Of a DNA stretch of 12,545 nt, positions 1-7,400 are shown piece by piece; positions within the stretch are counted from its first letter, which is position 1, and every line of letters starts with the position of its first letter. The stretch covers positions 1 through 12,545 of the forward strand of contig JBOGWA010000152.1 in NCBI GenBank assembly GCA_050693155.1, written 5' to 3'. The position numbers and the translations under genes were made by a program. The notes beneath the pieces are model-generated. The model did no database searches. It was given only the letters and a program-made list of their open reading frames with translations, and was not told the origin of the DNA. The DNA comes from JBOGWA01 sp050693155 (GTDB lineage: Bacteria > Actinomycetota > UBA4738 > CALAEC01).

Positions 1-91
1 AGTCATCCCCGAGCAGAACGTCGACTTCGACCGTCGGGGTCCCACGGGAGTCAAGGATCTCGCGCGCGACGACGCGGCGAATCGGAGGCAT
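1..91 (-). CDS. eno: Enolase, N-terminal fragment cut by the window edge
   Basis: Only the first 30 codons are inside the window. They encode the diagnostic enolase N-terminus, with A-R-E-I-L-D-S-R-G-T-P-T-V-E-V-D-V at about residues 9-25. Most enolases have N where this one has T in the DSRG(N)PT motif, a substitution that does occur in the family. Enolase interconverts 2-phosphoglycerate and phosphoenolpyruvate in glycolysis and is cytosolic. The ATG at 91-89 is chosen because GGAGG (100-96) lies 4 nt upstream and the following residues match the usual start. A TAGAAT hexamer lies 10 nt before the ATG. Linkage to mazG and mfd agrees with actinobacterial gene order, although here a three-gene operon and a transporter gene lie between mazG and eno. 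The catalytic residues are outside the window. Confidence 0.93.
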   Translation of the reverse strand, partial: MPPIRRVVAREILDSRGTPTVEVDVLLGDD

Positions 92-154
92 CGGACCTCC
101 GATTCTAGGCGGGGGGAAGGGCCGAAACACGCATGTCGGTCCCGATCGAGGCGC
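92..154 (-). promoter_or_regulatory. Intergenic leader of eno with SD and possible -10
   Basis: This 63-nt gap separates the four-helix membrane protein gene from eno. Read on the minus strand it holds TAGAAT (107-102), a 5/6 match to a -10 hexamer, and a Shine-Dalgarno GGAGG (100-96). I see no convincing -35. If the hexamer is a real -10, the transcript would start within a few bases of the ATG and lose the SD, so either the hexamer is not used or eno is also transcribed from further upstream. No clear terminator is visible. Confidence 0.35.
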
Positions 155-577
155 CTACAGCGCGACCCCGAGGGAGAGCAAGACAAGTCCGATCCCGCTT
201 CCGAGCGCCGGTCCCCAGAACCAGAAGCGGAGAGACAGCACGAAGTAGGCGGCCGGGACACCGACGGCGATGGCCCCGAGCCCGGGCACCGAGGAGATGA
301 GATCGAAGTCGTAAAGCGCGATCAAGAAGAACACCAGGCCGAAAACGAGCACACCCATCCCGTGGCTGATGTTGAACCCCAGCCATGCCCGCCACAGGTT
401 CACTCGCGGATAGCCCGCCACTCCCGTCTTCTTCATCGAGCGCCGCACGAGATCGTCGGCCGGCGTGAACGTCCGCGGACGCCAGACATCTAGGAACGCG
501 AGCGAAGCGTGCCCGAATCCGAGCAAGACAAAAGGGAGGCTCCCCGCGATGAACAGAGCTCGGGCCCCCTCCCTCAT
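155..577 (-). CDS. Small four-helix integral membrane protein, function unknown
   Basis: This is a 140-aa hydrophobic protein with four likely transmembrane segments at about residues 6-27, 68-88, 94-112 and 115-138. A polar loop of about 40 residues separates helices 1 and 2. The second helix begins with a conserved-looking W-R-A-W-L-G-F-N-I-S-H-G motif and the fourth with R-F-W-F-W-G-P. It loosely resembles small families named only by locus tag (LIC_13387-like), recalled from memory and uncertain. The ATG at 577-575 overlaps the TGA of the upstream SRPBCC gene (ATGA), so translation is probably coupled; reading further upstream gives only polar, arginine- and proline-rich sequence. It is the last gene of the GbsR-type operon, so it probably works in the membrane together with the SRPBCC-like protein. 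The specific function is unknown. Confidence 0.85.
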   Translation of the reverse strand: MREGARALFIAGSLPFVLLGFGHASLAFLDVWRPRTFTPADDLVRRSMKKTGVAGYPRVNLWRAWLGFNISHGMGVLVFGLVFFLIALYDFDLISSVPGLGAIAVGVPAAYFVLSLRFWFWGPALGSGIGLVLLSLGVAL

Positions 578-1134
578 CGCGTACTCGCCTCGGCGACCCG
601 CTTGACCCTTTGGAGAAACGCCCGGCGAAGGAGGCCGCTGAACGGCTTGATAAGGACCCAGTAGATCGCGAATCGCCGGTACGCCGCTCGGTCGGCGCAC
701 TGCACGCGGGTCTCCGTTCCCACCCGGGTTCCCGCCCCGCCCGGGAGGGACTCGATGCGGATCGTCAACGCGGCTTTTGCGGTTCCCGGGAGGTCGAAGG
801 CCACGAACTCCTCGACGTCCCCAACCGTGATGAGGTTAGACTGCTCTCGGAAGGCCCAGAAGCGCCCGACGATGCCCACGAGGATCTCCTCTCCGGGGCG
901 CTCTGAGAGGACGGTAAATCCGGTTGCCTCCAGGGCCGAGCGGAATGTTCCTTCGGGAACACGAAGACCGCGCAACCGGAGGAAAAGGCGCACGAGCGGG
1001 GAGGTATCTGAGCGATAGCTCTCGACCGTTTCGGCGACCGTCTCCCTCGGAGCGTTCACGATCGTCGAGTGCCCGCTACGAAAGTGGAATCGCGGGAGCA
1101 CCTCGTCGAGTAGCGACGCCGACGCGACGTGCAT
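574..1134 (-). CDS. SRPBCC (START/Bet v1-like) superfamily protein
   Basis: This is a soluble protein of 186 aa. Its N-terminal part has the strand pattern of SRPBCC ligand-binding folds: F-H-F-R-S-G-H-S-T-I-V-N-A-P-R-E-T-V (about 16-33), typical of the first strand and helix. Further segments are G-I-V-G-R-F-W (87-93), F-D-L-P-G-T-A-K-A-A (113-122) and the strand T-R-V-G-T-E-T-R-V (136-144), followed by a long amphipathic C-terminal helix (about 150-182). Families of this type bind hydrophobic ligands in a central pocket; no ligand can be inferred here. The ATG at 1134-1132 has AGGAG (1145-1141) 6 nt upstream and lies 2 nt after the stop of the regulator gene. Its stop overlaps the start of the membrane protein gene. 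Fold assignment is moderately confident; function is unknown. Confidence 0.82.
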   Translation of the reverse strand: MHVASASLLDEVLPRFHFRSGHSTIVNAPRETVAETVESYRSDTSPLVRLFLRLRGLRVPEGTFRSALEATGFTVLSERPGEEILVGIVGRFWAFREQSNLITVGDVEEFVAFDLPGTAKAALTIRIESLPGGAGTRVGTETRVQCADRAAYRRFAIYWVLIKPFSGLLRRAFLQRVKRVAEASTR

Positions 1135-1136
1135 CG

Positions 1137-1673
1137 CTATCTCCTGGCCTTGCGGGCCGGTTGGATGGGGATCGCGCGAAGGGCGCCGCGTACGCTCTCC
1201 GGAGCAAAGGACTCGCCCTGAACAACGGCGCCGATCCCCGCGTCGACGGCGGCGGCGAACGCGGAGAGCGCTTGGAGCCGGGCGGCGACGAACCGCTCCT
1301 CCTTCCCAGCCGACTCCGCAAACGCTCGCAGGGTCTCCTCGACGGTGGCCAGAACCTGTCTGAGGTTCCAGCGGAACCTCCGCTCCATGATCTCCTGCAT
1401 GACCCGCCAGAAGTCCGTTGCGGCTTCGTAGTGGTCCTTTCGCGAACCGGGGATCCGTACCCTGCGCACGAGGTGCCATTCCACCAGCCCTCGGACGTTG
1501 ACCGAGACGTTGCTCTTGCTTTGCCCGAGCCTTTCGGCGATCTCGTCGAGCGATACCGCCTCCGGGTGGAGGTAAAGGAGCGCGAAAATCCGCCCCTGGA
1601 GCTGGGTCAGTACGCCGGATGTCGCGGCGGCAGCTCCGATGCCGTCCACGAAGATCCCCATCGGACGGTCCAT
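1137..1673 (-). CDS. GbsR/MarR-family winged-helix transcriptional regulator
   Basis: This 178-aa protein has a winged helix at about residues 22-82: Q-G-R-I-F-A-L-L-Y-L, then S-L-D-E-I-A-E-R-L-G as the first HTH helix, Q-S-K-S-N-V-S-V-N-V-R-G-L as the recognition helix, and a wing around R-I-P-G-S-R-K-D-H-Y-E-A. The S-K-S/G-N-V-S-V-N motif, the R-K-D-x-Y wing and the following D-F-W are typical of the GbsR-type group (COG1510), known for osmolyte-related and other repressors. A helical C-terminal half (about 85-150) probably dimerises. The ATG at 1673-1671 has no SD; a promoter ending just upstream suggests a leaderless mRNA. An internal ATG at 1661-1659 (residue 5) is the alternative start. 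It heads a three-gene operon and probably represses it through the dyad in its own promoter (inference). The effector is unknown. Confidence 0.9.
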   Translation of the reverse strand: MDRPMGIFVDGIGAAAATSGVLTQLQGRIFALLYLHPEAVSLDEIAERLGQSKSNVSVNVRGLVEWHLVRRVRIPGSRKDHYEAATDFWRVMQEIMERRFRWNLRQVLATVEETLRAFAESAGKEERFVAARLQALSAFAAAVDAGIGAVVQGESFAPESVRGALRAIPIQPARKARR

Positions 1674-1708
1674 ACGGTATGTTTAGAATATTCAGAACGT
1701 CCTGTCAA
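1674..1708 (-). promoter_or_regulatory. Promoter of the GbsR-type operon, probably leaderless
   Basis: On the minus strand a perfect -35 TTGACA (1708-1703) is followed by a 17-nt spacer and a weaker -10 TAAACA (1685-1680). Only 6 nt separate the -10 from the ATG, so the start site would fall at or next to the start codon. No SD is present, which agrees with a leaderless transcript, common in Actinomycetota. The 63-nt gap between the eamA-type gene and this operon is AT-rich compared with its surroundings. Confidence 0.6.
1679..1700. promoter_or_regulatory. Candidate operator dyad for the GbsR-type regulator
   Basis: A 22-bp imperfect inverted repeat is centred on the perfect 8-bp palindrome GAATATTC. 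On the minus strand the core reads GTTCTGAATATTCTAAAC, and 8 of 11 half-site positions match. It fills the spacer and covers the -10 of the operon promoter, so bound protein would block RNA polymerase. Autorepression by the adjacent winged-helix regulator is the natural inference. Confidence 0.5.
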
Positions 1709-1736
1709 GCCGACGGGGCCTGGGCAGCCGCCACAC

Positions 1737-2630
1737 CTACCCGGCGATGGGTTCGGGGAGGGGTTCTCGGCGTTCGACGCTCCCCACTGTTGCGAGCGTG
1801 GCCACTCCCACAACGACGAGCGCCACTCCGGCCCACTGGACCGATGAGAGAAACTCGTCGAGGAGGATCAGCCCCCAGAGCACCGTGGCCATCGGTTGAA
1901 CCAGCAACATGACCGAGGTCTGGAGCGCAGGGAGCCGCGGGAGCGCCAGGGCGATGAGCAGCCAGCCGAGGACCTGGTTCAACAGCGCGAGTGCGAGAAG
2001 CCAGAGGTGCGCCTCGAGAGGGATCGCGAACGTGAATCGTCCGTCGAAGAGCGCCATGAACAGGGAACCGAGGGCGGCGCCGGCGGTCGCGTCTAGCAGC
2101 GGACCGCCCGGCGGAGCGAGGCCCCGGTTCGAAGCCCGAAACACGAGCAGGAATCCGCTGTAGGCGATCCCCGCCCCGATCCCGAAGACCACTCCGGCAA
2201 CGGGGTCGGCGCCGAACGCCTCGGGATCCCCGAGGCCAGAGATGAGCGTGACCCCGAGGAACACGACGGGGATCAGGGCGAAGGCGAGGCGCGTCGGCCG
2301 CTCTCCGTAGAGAACCCACGCCGCCACGCCCACGAACACGACCTGCTGGTTCGCGAGCACCGTCGACAGTCCGGCGCCGATCTCCTCGATCGCACGGTGC
2401 CAGAGGAACAGGTCGACGGCGAGCAGGAGTCCGCTACCGAACGCCATCCACCGCTGGTTTGACGTCCTTCGGTCCCGGTCTCGCAGCGCGAGCCACACGA
2501 GAGCGAGCGCCGGGACCGCATAGGCGGCCCGAAAGAACGCTGCGGTCGTCGGCGAGACACCCGCCAAGCGAAAGAAGATCGCGGAGAAGGAGATGCTGAG
2601 CGTTCCTGCCAGCCCGACGAGCTGGATCAC
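1737..2630 (-). CDS. EamA/DMT-superfamily membrane transporter
   Basis: This 297-aa polytopic membrane protein shows the ten-helix, two-repeat pattern of drug/metabolite transporters. Typical EamA segments are A-A-F-F-R-A-A-Y-A (30-38), I-G-A-G-L-S-T-V-L-A-N-Q-Q (84-96) and W-V-L-Y-G-E-R-P (105-112) in the first repeat, and L-L-V-Q-P-M-A-T-V-L-W-G (242-253) with L-L-D-E (256-259) in the second. Members export amino acids, nucleotides or other small metabolites; the substrate cannot be read here. The start is GTG at 2630-2628, overlapping the mazG TGA (GTGA). There is no independent SD and a 16-bp palindrome sits over the start, so translation probably depends on mazG. It is the last gene of the mfd-PPIase-mazG run. 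A gap with a new promoter separates it from the GbsR-type operon, so it is not clearly part of that operon. Confidence 0.93.
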   Translation of the reverse strand: MIQLVGLAGTLSISFSAIFFRLAGVSPTTAAFFRAAYAVPALALVWLALRDRDRRTSNQRWMAFGSGLLLAVDLFLWHRAIEEIGAGLSTVLANQQVVFVGVAAWVLYGERPTRLAFALIPVVFLGVTLISGLGDPEAFGADPVAGVVFGIGAGIAYSGFLLVFRASNRGLAPPGGPLLDATAGAALGSLFMALFDGRFTFAIPLEAHLWLLALALLNQVLGWLLIALALPRLPALQTSVMLLVQPMATVLWGLILLDEFLSSVQWAGVALVVVGVATLATVGSVERREPLPEPIAG

Positions 2631-3484
2631 CGGGCCGCGGCCCGGAATCGGCGGATGAGCTCCTCCTCTGAGAGATCCTCCAGCCGGACGCCATCCTGCT
2701 CCGCGGCGCGCTCCATCACCTCGTAGCGCGCCGAGAATCGGCGGCTCGTGGTCCGAAGCGCGTTCTCGGCATCCACGCCGAGCTTTCGCGCGAGGGTCGC
2801 CACGGCGAAGAGCAGGTCGCCGACCTCCGATTCCAGCGCGTCCTTTGCCTCGCCCTCGCGGTCAGCGCCCTCCACGTCCGCCGCAGCCGTTTCGACCTCC
2901 GCCAGCTCCTGTCGCACCTTTTCCACCGCACCCGCGAGCTCGGCCCAGTCGAAGCCTCGACCGGCCGCGCGGCGCTGGATCTTCTGAGCGAACAGAAGCG
3001 CGGGCAGCGATTTCGGGATCCCTTCCTCGATCCCGTGCGGCCCTTTCTCCTCCGCCTTGATCCGCTCCCAGTTCGCGTAGACGACGTCGGGAGTGTCTGC
3101 TTCGACGTCGGCGAAGACGTGCGGATGACGATGAATCAGCTTCTCGACCGTCCCCTCCGCGATGTCGTCGATGTCGAATGCGCCTTCATCCGCGGCGAGC
3201 TGGGCGTGGAAAACGGCCTGAAGGAGCAGGTCGCCGAGCTCCTCGCGAAGACGCGTTGCGTCTTCCTCGTCGATCGCGTCCAGCACCTCGTACGCCTCGT
3301 CGAGCAGATGGCGCCGGAGACTCCGGTGGGTCTGGGCTCGGTCCCAGGGACAGCCCCCCGGGCCTCGGAGTCGAGCGACAACGCGAACGAGGTCGAGCAG
3401 CCGGCCGCCCTCTCGGCTTGCGGGTACCGGGCCGGTGGGGACGTGGGAGAGCGGGTTCGGGGTGCCGCGGAGCTCGTCGCTCAC
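2627..3484 (-). CDS. mazG: MazG nucleoside triphosphate pyrophosphohydrolase
   Basis: MazG hydrolyses (d)NTPs to NMP and PPi, cleaning the nucleotide pool. The 285-aa product has two MazG all-alpha domains. Domain 1 (about 28-140) begins R-G-P-G-G-C-P-W-D and carries metal-ligand motifs L-D-E-A-Y-E (61-66) and E-E-L-G-D (81-85), followed by W-E-R-I-K-A-E-E-K. Domain 2 (about 160-250) has G-R-G-F-D-W, Q-E-L-A-E-V-E (192-198) and E-S-E-V-G-D (218-223). The start is taken as GTG at 3484-3482, which overlaps the TGA of the PPIase gene; residues before the first conserved motif then number about 40, slightly longer than in many homologues. No better ATG/GTG/TTG exists downstream before the domain. 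The gene is coupled at both ends by GTGA overlaps. Confidence 0.95.
   Translation of the reverse strand: MSDELRGTPNPLSHVPTGPVPASREGGRLLDLVRVVARLRGPGGCPWDRAQTHRSLRRHLLDEAYEVLDAIDEEDATRLREELGDLLLQAVFHAQLAADEGAFDIDDIAEGTVEKLIHRHPHVFADVEADTPDVVYANWERIKAEEKGPHGIEEGIPKSLPALLFAQKIQRRAAGRGFDWAELAGAVEKVRQELAEVETAAADVEGADREGEAKDALESEVGDLLFAVATLARKLGVDAENALRTTSRRFSARYEVMERAAEQDGVRLEDLSEEELIRRFRAAAR
2630..2645. repeat. 16-bp perfect palindrome at the mazG/transporter junction
   Basis: CCGGGCCGCGGCCCGG reads identically on both strands. It covers the last mazG codons (R-A-A-A-R) and the first base of the transporter's GTG. In RNA it could fold as a 6-bp stem with a CGCG loop. Confidence 0.8.
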
Positions 3485-4458
3485 GGCTCGAGCTGCACCT
3501 CGGGCGGTTCCGGGGTCGTTGCCCGCCGCTCGATCACCTGCCCGGACTGCCGATCGAAGGCCCCGTAGCGAGGGTTCACGCGAATCTCGGAGACCTGAAG
3601 GCGCTCGAGCAGCCACTCGCTGAAGGCCGTGCTCTGGAGGTCTTCCACGAGCTGGCCGCTGGCGTCCTCGAAGGGAATCTGGTTCCGCTCGAGGACGTAG
3701 ATCACGTGAAAGCCGAACTCGGTCTGGACCGGCCCGCCGATCTCGCCGACGGGGATCTCGAGGATCGCGTCGGCGAAGGGGCCCACGAACTCCGAGGCGC
3801 GCCGACTGCCCAGGTCGCCACCCTGGAGCGCGGATTGCAGATCCAGGGAGCTCGCCTCCGCGAGGTCGGCGAAGTTCTCGCGCGTTGCCTCCGCCCGGAT
3901 CTGTTCCGCCTCCTCCAGCGTCTCGACGAGGATGTGCGCGACGCGGACCTCCGTGAACTCGGAGGCTCGCGCCTGGTATTCGGCGAGAAGGCGCTCCGGC
4001 GTGAGCCGTTCCGCGAGCACCGCCTCCGAGACGACCTGGCTGAGGACCTGCGCGCGGATCAGCCGGCGCGCGTCCTCCTCGGTCACCTCCGCGCCCTCGA
4101 GTTGCGCGCTGAACACCTCCGGTCCGCCGATGAAGGCGACCTGGGCTTGCAGCGCCCTCGTCACCTGTCGATCGGTGACCGCGAGGTCTTTCTCGTCGGC
4201 GAACTCCTGCATGATCTCGGCCTGAATCAGGAACGTCAGGAGCTGACGGGTCAGATCCTTTCGCTGTGCCGTTCCCTGTTCGCCCGCCACCGACGGCGCG
4301 AAGCGAGGGTCGGCCAGGAGGAAGCGAAGGGTCGCCTCGAAGTCCTCCCGCTCGATCCGGTTGCCGTTGACGACGGCGGCGGCCGTCTCGAAGAAACCGC
4401 AACCGGAGGCGAGGACGGCCGGAAGGAGGATGAAGAGCGCGGTTCGGCGAAGCGACAT
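3481..4458 (-). CDS. Secreted lipoprotein parvulin-type peptidyl-prolyl isomerase (SurA/PrsA-like)
   Basis: This 325-aa protein starts with a signal peptide (R4-R5, hydrophobic 7-17) and a lipobox-like L-A-S-G-C with Cys20, so it is probably lipid-anchored outside the cytoplasmic membrane. Residues 28-160 resemble the SurA N-terminal chaperone domain, starting V-V-N-G-N-R-I-E-R-E-D-F. A parvulin (rotamase) domain follows at about 171-258: V-R-V-A-H-I-L-V, F-A-D-L-A, G-G-D-L-G, E-F-V-G-P-F and F-G-F-H-V-I-Y-V. Proteins of this type help secreted proteins fold. The ATG at 4458-4456 lies 11 nt after the mfd stop with only a weak SD; a TAGAAT hexamer overlaps the mfd stop. Its own stop overlaps mazG. 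A lipoprotein gene near mfd/mazG is familiar from Actinomycetota, but homology to those lipoproteins is not claimed. The Ala at lipobox -3 is less usual than Leu/Val. Confidence 0.9.
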   Translation of the reverse strand: MSLRRTALFILLPAVLASGCGFFETAAAVVNGNRIEREDFEATLRFLLADPRFAPSVAGEQGTAQRKDLTRQLLTFLIQAEIMQEFADEKDLAVTDRQVTRALQAQVAFIGGPEVFSAQLEGAEVTEEDARRLIRAQVLSQVVSEAVLAERLTPERLLAEYQARASEFTEVRVAHILVETLEEAEQIRAEATRENFADLAEASSLDLQSALQGGDLGSRRASEFVGPFADAILEIPVGEIGGPVQTEFGFHVIYVLERNQIPFEDASGQLVEDLQSTAFSEWLLERLQVSEIRVNPRYGAFDRQSGQVIERRATTPEPPEVQLEP

Positions 4459-4469
4459 CGCCCGCGATT

Positions 4470-7400
4470 CTAAAGGCTCGCCTCAGAGCGAGCGGGAGAC
4501 CGTTCGGAAAGCGAATTCACGTGCTCACGAACCCAGCCGGGAAGCGTCGGCCCCATCGAGGACGGCTCCGGTTCGAGGTTCAGGGTTCGCGTCGGAACGT
4601 GATAGGAAAGCCGGGCGGGAAGCTCCCCCTCCTCCACATCGATTGGCCTGACGCGGACTTGGCCCCGGAACGTGGTGACCTCGTCGATTCCGAGCTCGAG
4701 ACAAAGGATGCGGAGGCGAGCGACCTCGAGCAAGGTCTCGGCTTCGATCGGAACCGCGCCGAAGCGGTCCTCCATCTCCTCTCGCACGGCCGCGAGCTCA
4801 TCCGGCGATCTCGCGGACGCGATCCGGCGGTAGAGATCGAGGCGAAGCCGCTCCTGCCCCAGGTACTCGGACGGCAGGAAGGCACGGACGGGGAGATCGA
4901 TCCGGACCTCCCGTTCCTCCGGGAGGGGCTCCCCCTTCATCTCGGCCACCGATTCGGCCAGCAGGCGAGCGTAGGTGTCGAAGCCGACGGCGGCGATGTG
5001 GCCGGTCTGTTCGGCGCCGAGCAGGTTTCCGGCTCCGCGGATCTCGAGATCCTTGAGCGCGATCTGGTACCCGGAGCCAAGAGCCGTGTAGCGGCTGATC
5101 GTTGCGAGCCGCTCGTGCGTCTCTTCGGTGAGCGCCGCATGCTCGGGAAAGAACAGGTACGCGAACGCACGCTCGGCCGAGCGGCCGACTCGTCCTCGGA
5201 GCTGGTAGAGCTGCGAGAGTCCCATTCGGTGGGCGTCGTCAACGACGAGGGTGTTCGCGTTCGGAACGTCGAGGCCGGATTCGATGATCGTCGTGCACAC
5301 GAGGACGTCGGTCTCCTCGTTCCAGAAGCCGAGCATCACCTTCTCGAGCACGCGCTCATCCATCTGCCCGTGGGCGATTTCGATCCGCGCCTCGGGAATG
5401 CGGTCTGAGAGGCGCGACGCGATGCGCTCGATGCTTCGCACGCGATTGTGAACCCAGAACACCTGGCCGCCTCGCCTAAGCTCCCGGCGGACGGCTGTGA
5501 GGCCCACCTGCTCGTCGTAGGGACCGACGTAGGTGAGAACCGGCTGGCGATCTTCGGGCGGCGTGTCGACGATGGAGAGGTCGCGAATTCCGGCGAGCGC
5601 CATCTCGAGGGTCCTCGGAATCGGCGTCGCGGTCATCGTGAGCACGTCGACGTTCACTCGAAGGCGCTTCAGCTTCTCCTTATGCTCGACGCCGAACCGC
5701 TGCTCCTCGTCGACGACGAGCAGTCCAAGATCCTTGAACCGGACATCCGCGGAGAGGAGCCGGTGGGTGCCGATCACGACGTCAACGTTGCCCGCGGCGA
5801 CCTCTTCCAGAATCCGGCGCTGCTCGGCGTTTGAGAGAAACCGTGACAGCATCTCGACGCGAACCGGGAACGCTGCGAACCGTTCCGAGAACGTCACGGA
5901 GTGCTGCTCGGCGAGAAGCGTCGTGGGGACGAGCACGCCGACCTGTTTTCCGCTCATCACGGCCTTGAACGCGGCCCGAACGGCGATCTCGGTCTTCCCG
6001 TAGCCGACGTCGCCGCACACGAGTCGGTCCATCGGCCGGGAGGATTCCATGTCCCGCTTGACCTCGTCGGCGACGGTCAGCTGATCGGGCGTCTCATCGT
6101 GCGGAAACGCATCCTCGAGCTCACGCTGCCACACGTCGTCCGGCCCGAACCCGTGACCGGGAGCACTCATCCGCGCGGCGTAGAGGCGAACGAGCTCCCC
6201 GGCCAGGTCGCGCACCGCCCGGCGCACCCGTGCCTTCGCCTTCGGCCAATCGTTGCTCCCGAGCCGGTGAATCCGGGGGGTCTCTCCGCCGATGTAGCGC
6301 GCGACGACGTCCACCTGGTCGCCCGGGACGAACAGTCGGTCCCCGCCGGCGTACTCGAGCAGGAGATAGTCGCGTTCGGCGCCGGCGACCGCTCGCCGGA
6401 CCATCCCAACGTACCGAGCCACGCCGTGGACGCGGTGCACCGCATAGTCACCGGGCGTGAGCTCCTGGGCGAACGCCGCCGCGGACTGACCGGCGACCCG
6501 CGGGGCGCGGTGTGCCGTCCGGCGACGCCCGAACAGGTCGTCCTCCCCAACCACCGCGATGCGGCCGTCCGAAAACACGAACCCCTCGGTGAGTCCCGAA
6601 ACGGCCACGTGATCCCAGCGTTTGCCGTCGCCACGTTGGAGGACCTCGACGACGCGCTCGAGACTCCCTTGCCCCTCCGCCCCGATGCCGATCCGGTAGC
6701 CGGCCTCCCCCAGTTGGCCGACGCGCGCGGAGAGTGCCTCGGGCTTGCCGGCGATCGCGCCCCAACCGGTGATCCCGAGATCCTCACCCTCGGCGAATTC
6801 CGTGAGGTCGAGGCGGGGCATCCCGTCCAGTACCTCCTCGAGGGAGACGAGAGGGACCGGGCCCGGCCACCCGATCGCCTCGGACACCGCCTTCGCTTCC
6901 TCGACCACCGCGCGCGCCCGGTCGAGCGTCCGGCGAAGCGGGGCAACCGCGGCCCAGGCGCCCTCGGGAACCACATCTCCCAAGGTGGCCATCACGTCGA
7001 AGAGCAGTGGGGCCACGGTCTCCATGCCCTCGAAGAACAGGCCTTGAGACAGACGCTCGAGCGGGTCGCGGAATCGATCCTTGTAGCGAGGGACGAGCGT
7101 CTCGGCTCGGCTCGCCACGTTTTCGTCTGGAAGCAGCTCTCGAACCGGGAACACCTCTATCCGGCCAACGTCCCCGGTGGACGTCTGGGTTGACGGAGAG
7201 AACGCTCGGAGTCGTTCCACCAGATCGCCGTCGAACTCCGCGCGAGCCGGCCTCGAGGCCGTTCCGGGAAAGACGTCCACGATGCCACCCCGAAGGGCGA
7301 ACTCGCCGCGATGCGAAACGAGGTCCGTGCGCTCGTAGCCGAGACGAGCGAGCGACTCGGCCAGTGCATCCGGGGCGAACTCCGCCCCCGGCTCGATGAC

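Noticed and set aside
102..107. TAG at 107-105 as the stop of a gene upstream of eno
   Set aside because: The frame ending there is a shifted reading of the four-helix membrane protein gene and has no protein-like features.
924..1847. Plus-strand open frame of 307 codons opposite the GbsR-type operon
   Set aside because: Overlaps three real minus-strand elements including the operator region; the sequence is low-complexity R/G/P/S-rich.
3178..4473. Plus-strand open frame of 431 codons opposite the parvulin gene and part of mazG
   Set aside because: Antisense shadow of two genes with clear domains; no signal, domain or promoter of its own.
5901..7193. Long plus-strand open frame of 430 codons opposite mfd
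   Set aside because: It lies fully antisense to a well-conserved gene, has no recognisable domain or SD, and has the composition expected from high GC codon bias on the other strand.
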